Source: Haemophilus_A paraphrohaemolyticus_A (GTDB lineage Bacteria; Pseudomonadota; Gammaproteobacteria; Enterobacterales; Pasteurellaceae). Taken from it: DNA of 64,000 nucleotides. Shown one piece after another: positions 26,103 to 33,635 of this stretch; within the stretch, counting starts at the first letter, position 1, and every line of letters starts with the position of its first letter. The notes under the pieces are model-generated. The model was not told the origin of the DNA, did no database searches, and saw nothing but the letters and a program-made list of their open reading frames with translations. Location of the stretch: NCBI RefSeq assembly GCF_003253115.1, contig NZ_QEQF01000007.1, forward strand, positions 1-64,000, written 5' to 3'. A program made the position numbers and the translations under genes.

Positions 26103-26819
26103 TTATCCCTCTTTAGGATAAAGCACTTCAGCATTAATCCAATTCACCCAAGTGTTTTCCAATAATGGAATTAAGGGGGTGCTATCTTCAACTACGGTAT
26201 TTAAGGCAGATAATACCTCTTCTAAAGACGATGGTTGTTCTTGTATATAACTTAATAGCCAAAAGTCAAGTTCAGATAAGCGTTGTTGCAGAATATTAAA
26301 ATCGCTATCCCGCCATATAACAGCTTGCGTAGGGTTTTCATCAAATTGTTTAAAATCGCTTGATAAAAAATTGACTTCATAGCTTTTTAAATAAGCGGCA
26401 TCAGATAACTGCATTACGCTATGCTTATCCCACTCAAATTTTTCAGGTACTTTTGCTAAAGAAACTTCTGCAAGTAATTGTGTATTTTCAAAATCCATCA
26501 ACGCCAGTATATTGGCATCAAAACTCTCTTTTTCTTGGCAAAATAAGAGAAATTCTCCAGCAATATCTTGAAAATAAGGCGAATGTGATTTTCCTGTTAA
26601 TACAAACGCTTCTTTTGTCTGAGACCAACTCTCTGCAGAAACGTGTTTAGGTGCTTCAACAAAACAACGGTCAATAAAACCAAAGATGTTATTTCGAACT
26701 AAGCGAGCATAAACAGCGAGGCGATTCGGAGCATAACCATTTAGAGGTTGAGCATGAGCCAATCGAACGGCTGTGGCAAGTGCTTTTTGTGTTTCAATAA
26801 GCGAAGGTTTAGGCTGCAT
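26103..26819 (-). CDS. hvfC: HvfC, DUF2063-type partner of the RiPP oxidase
   Basis: The 238-residue protein starts with the DUF2063 pattern (Q-x(5)-AVRLAHAQPLNGYAPNRLAVYARLVRNNIFGFI), a domain once thought DNA-binding and now seen as the partner or precursor-recognition subunit of MNIO enzymes. Its start overlaps the hvfB stop by 11 bases, so the two are translationally coupled. It is the last gene of the cluster. Together with HvfB it should act on HvfA. Assignment rests on the N-terminal domain and the gene order. Confidence 0.88.
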   Translation of the reverse strand: MQPKPSLIETQKALATAVRLAHAQPLNGYAPNRLAVYARLVRNNIFGFIDRCFVEAPKHVSAESWSQTKEAFVLTGKSHSPYFQDIAGEFLLFCQEKESFDANILALMDFENTQLLAEVSLAKVPEKFEWDKHSVMQLSDAAYLKSYEVNFLSSDFKQFDENPTQAVIWRDSDFNILQQRLSELDFWLLSYIQEQPSSLEEVLSALNTVVEDSTPLIPLLENTWVNWINAEVLYPKEG

Positions 26820-27729
26820 AGGATATTACCTCTTTTTGAGCATATTTTTGCTGTAGTTGTGCAATATGTTCAACTTCAGCATAAAGTTCTGCAAATGGAG
26901 GGAAGTTGAAATCACGCTCTAATAATGTTGGCGGAATGACGGGTAGTCGTTGATAGGCATATTCTAATAAATCCCACACAGTACCTTTTACTGCCTCACC
27001 GTGCGTATCAATTAATAATTCTGGTAAATGGCGATATGCCCCTTTTATTTTATTAAATGATTCTCCTTCTAAATCCTCCACAACTTGTGCCGCAGAATGT
27101 TCTTCATCATGTCCTGCAATATGAATGTAATTAACACGTTTTACATCTACTTGATCTAAAAAAACATAAGGATCAAGTAAACCGTGATTGACGCCATTTA
27201 CATAAATATTATTTACATCTAAATGAATACCACAATCTGCTTCTTGTGCAATAGCATTCAAAAATTCTACTTCATTCATTGTGCTGGTGGGAGAGTGTAA
27301 ATAATAAGAGGTGTTTTCTAATGAAATTTGTAATTCTAAAAAATCTTGCACATAGCGGATTCTCTGTGCTACGTGTTTTACAGCTTCTTCTGTAAATGGC
27401 ATAGGTAATAAATCATATAAATGCCCTTCACATTCACAATAACTCAAATGTTCAGAAAAAAATGTTGAATTATATTGAGTCATTAATGCTTTAGTATTTT
27501 TTAATAACTCGCGATCAAGTGGTGCTTGCCCGCCTAATGAAAGTGATAGTCCGTGTACCGCAAGTGGATATCTTTCAGCAGCCTGATCAAATTTATAACG
27601 AGCAGCTCCCCCCATTTTTACCCAATTTTCTGGAGCAACTTCCATAAACTGAATCGCATTATTTGATGATAAATTCAAAAAATCATCTGCTAAATCTCGG
27701 CGATATCCTAACCCTGCACCTTGTAACAT
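26809..27729 (-). CDS. hvfB: HvfB, MNIO (DUF692) iron-dependent RiPP-modifying oxidase
   Basis: MNIO enzymes are multinuclear non-heme iron oxidases with a TIM-barrel fold that modify cysteines in ribosomal peptides. The 306 residues match DUF692: GAGLGYRRDLADDFL at the start, MEVAPENW, VHGLSLSLGG, FSEHLSY, ENTSYYL, HLDVNNIYVN, IHIAGHDEE and IDTHGEAVK, supplying the His, Asp and Glu iron ligands. An AAAGGAGT ribosome site lies upstream. It follows the precursor hvfA after a hairpin-bearing gap and overlaps hvfC. Known HvfB/HvfC pairs convert the Cys of EGKCG motifs to a copper-binding group; the exact product here is inferred. Confidence 0.92.
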   Translation of the reverse strand: MLQGAGLGYRRDLADDFLNLSSNNAIQFMEVAPENWVKMGGAARYKFDQAAERYPLAVHGLSLSLGGQAPLDRELLKNTKALMTQYNSTFFSEHLSYCECEGHLYDLLPMPFTEEAVKHVAQRIRYVQDFLELQISLENTSYYLHSPTSTMNEVEFLNAIAQEADCGIHLDVNNIYVNGVNHGLLDPYVFLDQVDVKRVNYIHIAGHDEEHSAAQVVEDLEGESFNKIKGAYRHLPELLIDTHGEAVKGTVWDLLEYAYQRLPVIPPTLLERDFNFPPFAELYAEVEHIAQLQQKYAQKEVISYAA

Positions 27730-27751
27730 AATTATTTACTCCTTTTAATAC

Positions 27752-27779
27752 AACACTGGCGTAAATTTACACCAGTGTT
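27752..27779 (-). other. Intercistronic stem-loop between hvfA and hvfB
   Basis: AACACTGG (27752-27759) pairs with CCAGTGTT (27772-27779), extended by GTAAA/TTTAC inside after one mismatch. It lies in the 77-bp gap after the precursor gene, with no strong T run, so partial termination or mRNA-end protection is likely. That would let far more precursor than enzyme be made. Confidence 0.7.
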
Positions 27780-27806
27780 ATGTATGGCATTTAGATTTAA
27801 ATATGA

Positions 27807-27956
27807 TTATTTAGAACCGCATTTACCCTCACCACATTTACCTTCTGCAGCTTTTGGTTGGCTCGCACCGCATTTACCTTCACCACATTTACCTTCTGCG
27901 GCTTTCATTTCGTTTGCACCACATTTGCCTTCTCCGCATTTACCTTCTGCAGCTTT
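27807..27956 (-). repeat. Three 51-bp tandem units inside hvfA
   Basis: Two full and one shortened 51-bp unit encode the KAAEGKCGEGKCG blocks. The DNA copies differ by several silent changes, so they are not freshly duplicated, but the array could still vary between strains by recombination. Confidence 0.85.
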
Positions 27957-28094
27957 TGTTTTCACACATTTATCACCCACACAAGGTGTTGTAGCTTTAT
28001 CTGTACTGCTTGATTTTGACTCAGCATGTGCAACAGTAGCTACTGTCATTGTTAAGGCTCCTGCTAATGCGGCTAAAGTGGATAATTTTTTCAT
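27807..28094 (-). CDS. hvfA: HvfA, Cys-rich RiPP precursor with six EGKCG motifs
   Basis: The 95-residue protein has a Sec signal peptide (MKKLSTLAALAGALTMTVA to about A24), a Ser/Thr/Lys spacer, PCVGDKC at 37-43, and then three near-identical units of 17 residues (from 47, 64 and 81), each with two EGKCG motifs. Modifiable cysteines are 53, 58, 70, 75, 87 and 92. EGKCG is the core motif described for the H. influenzae HvfA and bufferin-type peptides, which bind copper after modification. The signal peptide indicates export of the finished product to the periplasm. Downstream hvfB and hvfC encode the modifying enzymes. Confidence 0.92.
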   Translation of the reverse strand: MKKLSTLAALAGALTMTVATVAHAESKSSSTDKATTPCVGDKCVKTKAAEGKCGEGKCGANEMKAAEGKCGEGKCGASQPKAAEGKCGEGKCGSK

Positions 28095-28128
28095 TTAAGT
28101 CTCCTAGAGTTTGAAATTGAATATATAG

Positions 28129-28584
28129 TTAGAGGAATTTCAACCAGCTTTTAGTTGGATAAACCTTCTTAATAAGCGTGTCTAAAGAGAGTTTCCCTGC
28201 TCCCTGCGTAATTAAGATTAATAAAGTTACCACATAAATTAAAGGTAATTTATAACCGTTATCACAAACGTTATAACCTGAATCAGCGTGAATACTATAC
28301 CACGCAACAGAGATTAAAATCGTTAAACCTAATGCACTAAAACGAGTTAGTACCCCGAATATTAGCAAGAAGGGGAGAATTAATTCTGACCCCATTGCAA
28401 CGTGCCAATTAATATCAGCAGGAATAAGATTAAACGGAAAAGGAAAACGATCTTGTATTTCAGTAAACCAATTTTGACCATTCCATTTTTCTAACCCTGC
28501 CTCTAAAAACTCCCACGCAAGAAAAAGGCGTAAAATCAATAAACTCACGCCGCTACTGATATCTTGCATCTTACAATTTTTCAT
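28129..28584 (-). CDS. DoxX family membrane protein of the hvf cluster
   Basis: The 151-residue protein has four hydrophobic segments and the DoxX pattern (ILRLFLAWEFLEAGLEKWNG, then GSELILPFLLIFGVLTRFSAL). DoxX-type genes are regular members of hvf/bufferin clusters (called HvfX or BufD in some reports) and are proposed to support electron transfer or export, without firm proof. It is first in the operon, 34 bp before hvfA, with AGGAAAAAG as ribosome site. The only obvious promoter-region feature is the palindrome at 28639. Confidence 0.82.
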   Translation of the reverse strand: MKNCKMQDISSGVSLLILRLFLAWEFLEAGLEKWNGQNWFTEIQDRFPFPFNLIPADINWHVAMGSELILPFLLIFGVLTRFSALGLTILISVAWYSIHADSGYNVCDNGYKLPLIYVVTLLILITQGAGKLSLDTLIKKVYPTKSWLKFL

Positions 28585-28638
28585 CTTTTTCCTCTTATTG
28601 ATTACCTATTTTATGAAATTATTTAGTTCATTATGCTA

Positions 28639-28650
28639 GGAAATGTTTCC
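28639..28650 (-). promoter_or_regulatory. Palindrome in the hvf promoter region
   Basis: GGAAATGTTTCC is a 5-bp inverted repeat around a TG centre, 55 bp upstream of the DoxX start. On the reverse strand it is followed by TAGCATAAT, a possible -10. It could bind a regulator; no convincing -35 was found, so an alternative sigma factor is possible. Confidence 0.35.
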
Positions 28651-28743
28651 CAGTTATTCTATTAGTCGGAGATAAGCCTTTTTTCTTACACTTTTTTTCA
28701 AAAAATCGAAAATATTATTTTTTGCAAAAATGCAGATAACATT

Positions 28744-28774
28744 AAGGGCAAAGATTCTAATGATCTTCGCCCTT
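28744..28774. terminator. ycaO terminator
   Basis: A 12-bp stem with one mismatch, AAGGGCAAAGAT (28744-28755) / ATCTTCGCCCTT (28763-28774), lies just after ycaO. It separates ycaO from the hvf operon on the same strand, although the T run is better on the opposite strand. Confidence 0.65.
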
Positions 28775-28788
28775 TTATCTTTTAATAA

Positions 28789-30552
28789 TTAACGTGTAAT
28801 TGGAGTGATTTTTGCACGTTGTAATTTACGGTAAGCATCCAATAGTTTTTGGTGAGCAGGCATATTTTCCAGCGTTTCGTCTGAAGCGGTTAAGCCATAA
28901 AAAGGATTACCACCATTTGCAGAATTCCACGCAAATTCAACCGCTTGTTTACCGTACATTTTTTCAAACACGGCACGATATTGTTCTGGTTCGCGGCTTT
29001 CATCTAAGAATAATTCGATGGTTTGAATTAAGCAGCGGTAGTAGTTGTTGCGTTCTGCAGTGAAGACGGAAGCGTTCATATTTGCCGTCCAGTTCGCCCA
29101 GTCTAATGCTTGTTCTAAATTGCCCAATGCCAAATGAAGCATAGATTTCAGCTCGCCAATTCGTAAGGTTTGCATTGCAGAACCTTTCTCGGCAACGATA
29201 CCGATAAATTCACGCACGCGAGTTAAATCATCAATGCCTTGCTCGTCTAACTCGTCCAATAATTCTTGGTACGTTTCCGCATCGTGATGGAAATGCGGCA
29301 GATCTAACAGAATTTCTCGCCAATCCATCCCCATATTGTTGTTGGCGTAAATTAAGTCATCGCTTGGATAGATGTTCGACATACCAGGAGCAAGGATACG
29401 GCAAGCGTAAACGCCTAAATGCTCGTAATCCATAATGTAAACTGGCTGTTCGTATTTGTTGAAGATTGCCATTAAATTATGGAATTCTTGCTCGGTTGTG
29501 CCTGAGAAATCCCAATGCACGAATGGATAATCCGCCTCACGTTGGAAAAGATCCCACGAAATCAGACCGCTTGAGTCAATGAAATGGGTTTCAAGGTTAG
29601 CGTGATCAGCAACATCTTCATTATTGAAAGAAGGTGGTGAGAATACGTCTAAATCTTTCAGGCTACGACCTTGTAAAAGCTCAGTTACGGTGCGCTCGAA
29701 TGCTACTTGGAAATTCGGATGTGCTCCGAAAGAGGCAAAGCAGGTGCCGTTTTGCGGGTTAAGCAAAATTACGCAAATCACAGGGAACTCACCGCCTAAT
29801 GAGGCATCGTAGCAAAGAATAGGGAAGCCTTCTTGCTCTAATTTTTCAATGGAGGCTTTGATGGTTGGATAGCCGTCGATCACCGATTGAGGAATTTCAG
29901 GCAAACTGATCGCTTCTGCGATAATGCGGTTTTTTACAAAACGCTCGAACACCTCAGATAAGCCTTGCACACGGGCTTCGTTTTTGGTGTTACCTGCCGA
30001 CATTCCGTTTGAGACGAACAAGTTGCCGATAATACTTTGCGGAATATAAACCGTTTGGTTGTCCGATTGGCGAACGTAAGGTAGGGTAACAATCCCACGG
30101 TCGTAGTTGCCCGATTGTAAATCTACCAATAATTCAGGGGTAAGTTCGCCGTTCGGGTCAAAGTATTCCCATAAGAAATTGTCCATCATCTCCATCGGTG
30201 GCACGGCTTCATCTTCAATCGGGAACCATTTTTCAGACGGGTAATGTACGAAATCGCCATTCGCCATCTCTTGCCCTAAATAGAAATCCGCCCAGAAATA
30301 GTTGGTCGATAAACGCTCGAAATACTCGCCTAACGCCGAAGCCAATGCTGCTTTTTTGCTTGCTCCTTTACCGTTAGAGAAACATTGCGGGCAGTCCGCA
30401 TCACGAATATGCACTGACCAGACGTTTGGCACAGGATTTAACCAAGAGGCTTCTTCAATATTAAAGCCAAGCGTTTTTAATTTGTGTTGGAAGGTTGAGA
30501 TGCTCTCTTCAAGGGCTGCATCTTTCCCTGTAATAAAAGTTTGTTCAGACAT
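28789..30552 (-). CDS. ycaO: YcaO, RimO-assisting cyclodehydratase-like protein
   Basis: E. coli YcaO (586 residues) binds ATP and influences beta-methylthiolation of ribosomal protein S12 by RimO. This 587-residue protein has the N-terminal YcaO ATP-grasp-like fold (GKGASKKAALASALGEYFERL and the ARVQGLSEVFERFVKNR ATP motif), and a C-terminal TPR-like region (about 465-545). It ends KITPITR. It has its own terminator, so it is not in the hvf operon, yet it is the adjacent gene to an MNIO RiPP cluster. The housekeeping role is more likely. Confidence 0.9.
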   Translation of the reverse strand: MSEQTFITGKDAALEESISTFQHKLKTLGFNIEEASWLNPVPNVWSVHIRDADCPQCFSNGKGASKKAALASALGEYFERLSTNYFWADFYLGQEMANGDFVHYPSEKWFPIEDEAVPPMEMMDNFLWEYFDPNGELTPELLVDLQSGNYDRGIVTLPYVRQSDNQTVYIPQSIIGNLFVSNGMSAGNTKNEARVQGLSEVFERFVKNRIIAEAISLPEIPQSVIDGYPTIKASIEKLEQEGFPILCYDASLGGEFPVICVILLNPQNGTCFASFGAHPNFQVAFERTVTELLQGRSLKDLDVFSPPSFNNEDVADHANLETHFIDSSGLISWDLFQREADYPFVHWDFSGTTEQEFHNLMAIFNKYEQPVYIMDYEHLGVYACRILAPGMSNIYPSDDLIYANNNMGMDWREILLDLPHFHHDAETYQELLDELDEQGIDDLTRVREFIGIVAEKGSAMQTLRIGELKSMLHLALGNLEQALDWANWTANMNASVFTAERNNYYRCLIQTIELFLDESREPEQYRAVFEKMYGKQAVEFAWNSANGGNPFYGLTASDETLENMPAHQKLLDAYRKLQRAKITPITR

Positions 30553-30669
30553 AAATTACCTTATCAAAGGTCGTTAAAATCGGGCTATTCTATCAAATTT
30601 CACAAGAAATAAGTAAAAAAATTGTGAAATCAAACCGCTTACTACAATATTTAAAAAGGTACAATTAAA

Positions 30670-30746
<77 letters not shown>

Positions 30747-30796
30747 GTTGTTAAGATAATTATTTTAAGAAAGGATTTCTGAAATTAAAAAAAGAA

Positions 30797-30873
30797 TGGT
30801 CGGCGAGATAGGATTTGAACCTACGACCCACTGGTCCCAAACCAGTTGCGCTACCAAGCTGCGCTACTCGCCG
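30797..30873 (-). tRNA. tRNA-Pro (anticodon TGG)
   Basis: A 77-base cloverleaf with encoded CCA: acceptor CGGCGAG / CTCGCCG, anticodon loop TTTGGGA giving TGG, T arm GTAGGTTCAAATCCTAT. Its wobble U is a natural CmoB substrate (cmo5U). Confidence 0.97.
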
Positions 30874-30886
30874 ATAAGTGCGGTTT

Positions 30887-30914
30887 ATTATAGAGAGATG
30901 GTTTTTCTTGTCAA
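30887..30914 (-). promoter_or_regulatory. Consensus promoter for tRNA-Pro-Arg
   Basis: Reverse-strand TTGACA (30909-30914) and TATAAT (30887-30892), both perfect, with a 16-bp spacer. The -10 ends 14 bp before the mature tRNA-Pro 5' end. Confidence 0.92.
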
Positions 30915-31000
30915 ATAAAAATCACTATATTTCTACTAAATGATTGAGTTTTATCCGTTTCTTAAAATTTACTTATCAAAAAGCCTTTTTTTTGAGAAAA

Positions 31001-31016
31001 TGGCAAACGTTTTCGT
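31001..31016 (+). promoter_or_regulatory. PurR-type operator upstream of folD
   Basis: TGGCAAACGTTTTCGT agrees with the PurR half-site pattern (GCAAACGTTTTCGT is the core), 33 bp before the folD start. Confidence 0.7.
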
Positions 31017-31048
31017 ATCATCATTGCTATCTCATTTAAGGAGAGTTT

Positions 31049-31909
31049 ATGACAGCCCGAATCATTTCAGGTACTGAATTATCTAAAAATATCAAAGCTA
31101 ATATTGCGACAAAAATTGCAGGACATATTGCTCAAGGAAAGCGTGCGCCAGGTTTAGCCGTGATCTTAGTGGGGGCTGATCCTGCTTCACAAGTTTATGT
31201 TGGCAGTAAACGCCGTAGTTGTGAAGAAATTGGCATCTTTTCTAAATCTTACGATCTACCTGAAACAACATCTGAATCTGAACTACTCTCTTTAATTGAT
31301 GAACTTAATCACGATGAGGCTATTGATGGTATCTTAGTTCAGCTACCTTTACCGAAGCAGATTGATTCCACCAAAGTTATTGAAGCAATTGCACCACATA
31401 AAGATGTAGATGGTTTTCATCCTTATAACGTAGGTCGTTTATGCCAACGTATTCCAATTTTACGCTCTTGCACTCCGTATGGCGTGATGAAATTGCTTGA
31501 GACCACAGGTGTAAATTTATATGGCAAACATGCCGTGATCGTAGGTGCTTCGAATATCGTAGGGCGTCCAATGGCATTAGAATTATTGCTAGGTGGTTGT
31601 ACTGTTACTGTAACTCATCGCTTTACCCGAGATTTAGAAAGCCACGTTCGCCAAGCAGATATTTTGGTTGTCGCAGTGGGTAAACCTGAGTTTATCTCAG
31701 GTGAATGGATAAAAGAAGGTGCGATTGTGATTGATGTAGGGATTAACCGTGGAGTAGACGGCAAATTAAAAGGTGATGTTGATTTTGCAGTCGCTGCTGA
31801 ACGAGCGGATTTCATTACTCCAGTGCCAGGTGGCGTTGGTCCAATGACGGTAGCTATGTTAATGCAAAATACTTTGCAAGCGTATGAACAACATATAGTG
31901 AATGCATAA
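31049..31909 (+). CDS. folD: Methylenetetrahydrofolate dehydrogenase/cyclohydrolase FolD
   Basis: FolD oxidises 5,10-methylene-THF and hydrolyses the product to 10-formyl-THF, feeding purine synthesis. The 286-residue protein has YVGSKRRSCEEIGI with the catalytic Lys, DGILVQLPLP, and PGGVGPMTVAML. A TAAGGAGAG ribosome site precedes the ATG. The PurR-type box matches that of glyA, so both one-carbon enzymes are probably repressed together. It is a single gene ended by a strong terminator. Confidence 0.97.
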   Translation: MTARIISGTELSKNIKANIATKIAGHIAQGKRAPGLAVILVGADPASQVYVGSKRRSCEEIGIFSKSYDLPETTSESELLSLIDELNHDEAIDGILVQLPLPKQIDSTKVIEAIAPHKDVDGFHPYNVGRLCQRIPILRSCTPYGVMKLLETTGVNLYGKHAVIVGASNIVGRPMALELLLGGCTVTVTHRFTRDLESHVRQADILVVAVGKPEFISGEWIKEGAIVIDVGINRGVDGKLKGDVDFAVAAERADFITPVPGGVGPMTVAMLMQNTLQAYEQHIVNA

Positions 31910-31917
31910 TTTTTGAG

Positions 31918-31949
31918 AGCCTAATATTGAAATAGTATTAGGCTTTTTT
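31918..31949 (+). terminator. folD terminator
   Basis: Stem AGCCTAATA / TATTAGGCT (31918-31926 with 31936-31944) and six T residues. Confidence 0.9.
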
Positions 31950-32031
31950 ATTTCCATCTCAAGCGGTTAATTTTTACAGCGCTTTTGCAAAGTGTTAAAC
32001 TTGCTGCAATTAAATTTCAAGGAATAACAAA

Positions 32032-33507
32032 ATGAGTGGTGCTGAATTATTGGTCAATGTGACTCCAAGTGAAACTCGGGTAGCATTGGTCGAAAACGGG
32101 ATTTTAAAAGAGCTTCATATTGAGCGTGAGGCAAAACGTGGGATTGTCGGCAATATTTACAAAGGGCGAGTGACTCGTGTATTACCAGGGATGCAATCGG
32201 CTTTTGTGGATATTGGTTTAGAAAAAGCTGCGTTTTTACACGCTTCTGATATTGTTTCGCACACCGAATGTGTGGACGAAAATGAAAAAAAACAATTTGT
32301 GGTAAAAAACATCAGCGAATTAGTACGTGAAGGGCAAGATATTGTGGTGCAAGTCGTAAAAGATCCGCTTGGCACAAAAGGGGCTCGCTTAACTACTGAT
32401 ATTACCTTGCCTTCTCGCTATTTGGTCTTTATGCCTGAAAATAGCCACGTAGGCGTTTCGCAACGTATTGAAAGCGAAGCAGAACGAAACCGTTTAAAAG
32501 CTCTTGTCGAGCCCTATTGCGATGAATTAGGCGGCTTTATTGTTCGCACAGCAGCAGAAGATGTAAAGGAAGAAAGCCTTGAGCAAGATGCCGCTTTTTT
32601 AAAACGTTTATGGCGAAAAGTGTTAGAGCGTAAAGGAAAATACCCGACTAAATCAATGCTTTATGGTGAGTTGGCATTAGCGCAACGCGTATTGCGAGAT
32701 TTTGTTGGCACACATATTTGCTCGATTAAAATCGACTCTAAAACTACCTACGAGCAAGTAAAAGAATTCTTATCAGAATTTATGCCCGAGCTCACAGACA
32801 GCGTCAGTCTTTATTCTGGCACGCAAACGTTGTTCGATGCGTATGGCGTTGAAGAAGCCATTCAACGTGCCTTAGATAAACGAGTGAATCTGAAATCAGG
32901 TGGCTATTTAATCATTGAGCAGACTGAAGCGATGACTACGATAGACATCAACACGGGTGCTTTCGTTGGTTCACGTAATTTGGCTCATACCATTTTCAAT
33001 ACGAACATTGAAGCCACGCAAGCTATTGCTCATCAACTGCAATTACGCAATTTAGGAGGCATCATCATTATCGACTTTATTGATATGCAAGATGAAGAGC
33101 ATCGTAAACGCGTGTTGGAATCACTTGAGATGGCATTAAAAGGCGACCGTGTGAAAACTAACGTAAATGGTTTTACTCAGCTTGGCTTAGTGGAAATGAC
33201 CCGTAAACGCACTCGTGAAAGCCTTGAACACATTCTCTGCTGCGATTGCCCAGCTTGTAAAGGGCGAGGCACAATTAAAACCGTAGAAACCGTATGTTAC
33301 GAAATTCTGCGTGAAGTTGTCCGCGTGCATCATTTATTTAACACCGATAAAGTGCGAATTTATGCCTCTAAAGAAGTATCGGAATATTTAATCAACGAAG
33401 AAAGCCACGCTTCCCTAGCTGAACTTGAAGCCTTTATTGGCAAGAAAGTCGAGGTCAAATTAGAGCCTTATTACCATCAAGAGCAGTTTGATGTGGTGGT
33501 AATGTAA
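32032..33507 (+). CDS. rng: Ribonuclease G
   Basis: RNase G is a single-strand-specific endoribonuclease that matures the 16S rRNA 5' end and cuts selected mRNAs. The 491-residue protein has the S1-like domain near the start (GNIYKGRVTRVLPGMQSAFVDIG), the metal-binding TTIDINTGAFVG and IIIIDFIDM segments, and the zinc-link CPACKGRG. It lacks the long C-terminal scaffold that distinguishes RNase E. The gene is followed by an uptake-signal hairpin, and lysS has its own promoter space. Confidence 0.95.
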   Translation: MSGAELLVNVTPSETRVALVENGILKELHIEREAKRGIVGNIYKGRVTRVLPGMQSAFVDIGLEKAAFLHASDIVSHTECVDENEKKQFVVKNISELVREGQDIVVQVVKDPLGTKGARLTTDITLPSRYLVFMPENSHVGVSQRIESEAERNRLKALVEPYCDELGGFIVRTAAEDVKEESLEQDAAFLKRLWRKVLERKGKYPTKSMLYGELALAQRVLRDFVGTHICSIKIDSKTTYEQVKEFLSEFMPELTDSVSLYSGTQTLFDAYGVEEAIQRALDKRVNLKSGGYLIIEQTEAMTTIDINTGAFVGSRNLAHTIFNTNIEATQAIAHQLQLRNLGGIIIIDFIDMQDEEHRKRVLESLEMALKGDRVKTNVNGFTQLGLVEMTRKRTRESLEHILCCDCPACKGRGTIKTVETVCYEILREVVRVHHLFNTDKVRIYASKEVSEYLINEESHASLAELEAFIGKKVEVKLEPYYHQEQFDVVVM

Positions 33508-33512
33508 AGTTA

Positions 33513-33557
33513 CAAGCGGTTAAATTTCGCAAAACTTTTGCTAATTTCGACCGCTTG
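33513..33557 (+). terminator. Inverted uptake-signal hairpin after rng
   Basis: CAAGCGG (33513-33519) pairs with CCGCTTG (33551-33557); the inner arms AAATTTCGCAAAA and TTTTGCTAATTTCG pair further. This uses two opposed uptake signals, the first a perfect 9-mer at 33512-33520. Confidence 0.7.
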
Positions 33558-33635
33558 CTTCCTACCAAATACCTGCAAAATCCGCTATAATTCGAGCGTT
33601 TTTTTCCAATTTCAACCCAAATTAAAGGTAATAAA

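Noticed and set aside
27956..28094. CRISPR-like repetition near 27.8-28.0 kb
   Set aside because: The repeats are in-frame peptide repeats of hvfA with no spacers, and there are no cas genes.
27775..28098. Plus-strand open frame with Pro/His/Leu repeats
   Set aside because: It is the mirror of the hvfA tandem repeats; hvfA has a signal peptide, ribosome site and EGKCG motifs.
30875..30883. One Haemophilus-type uptake signal AAGTGCGGT
   Set aside because: A single copy in 64 kb is near the chance level, while the Apl-type is plentiful.
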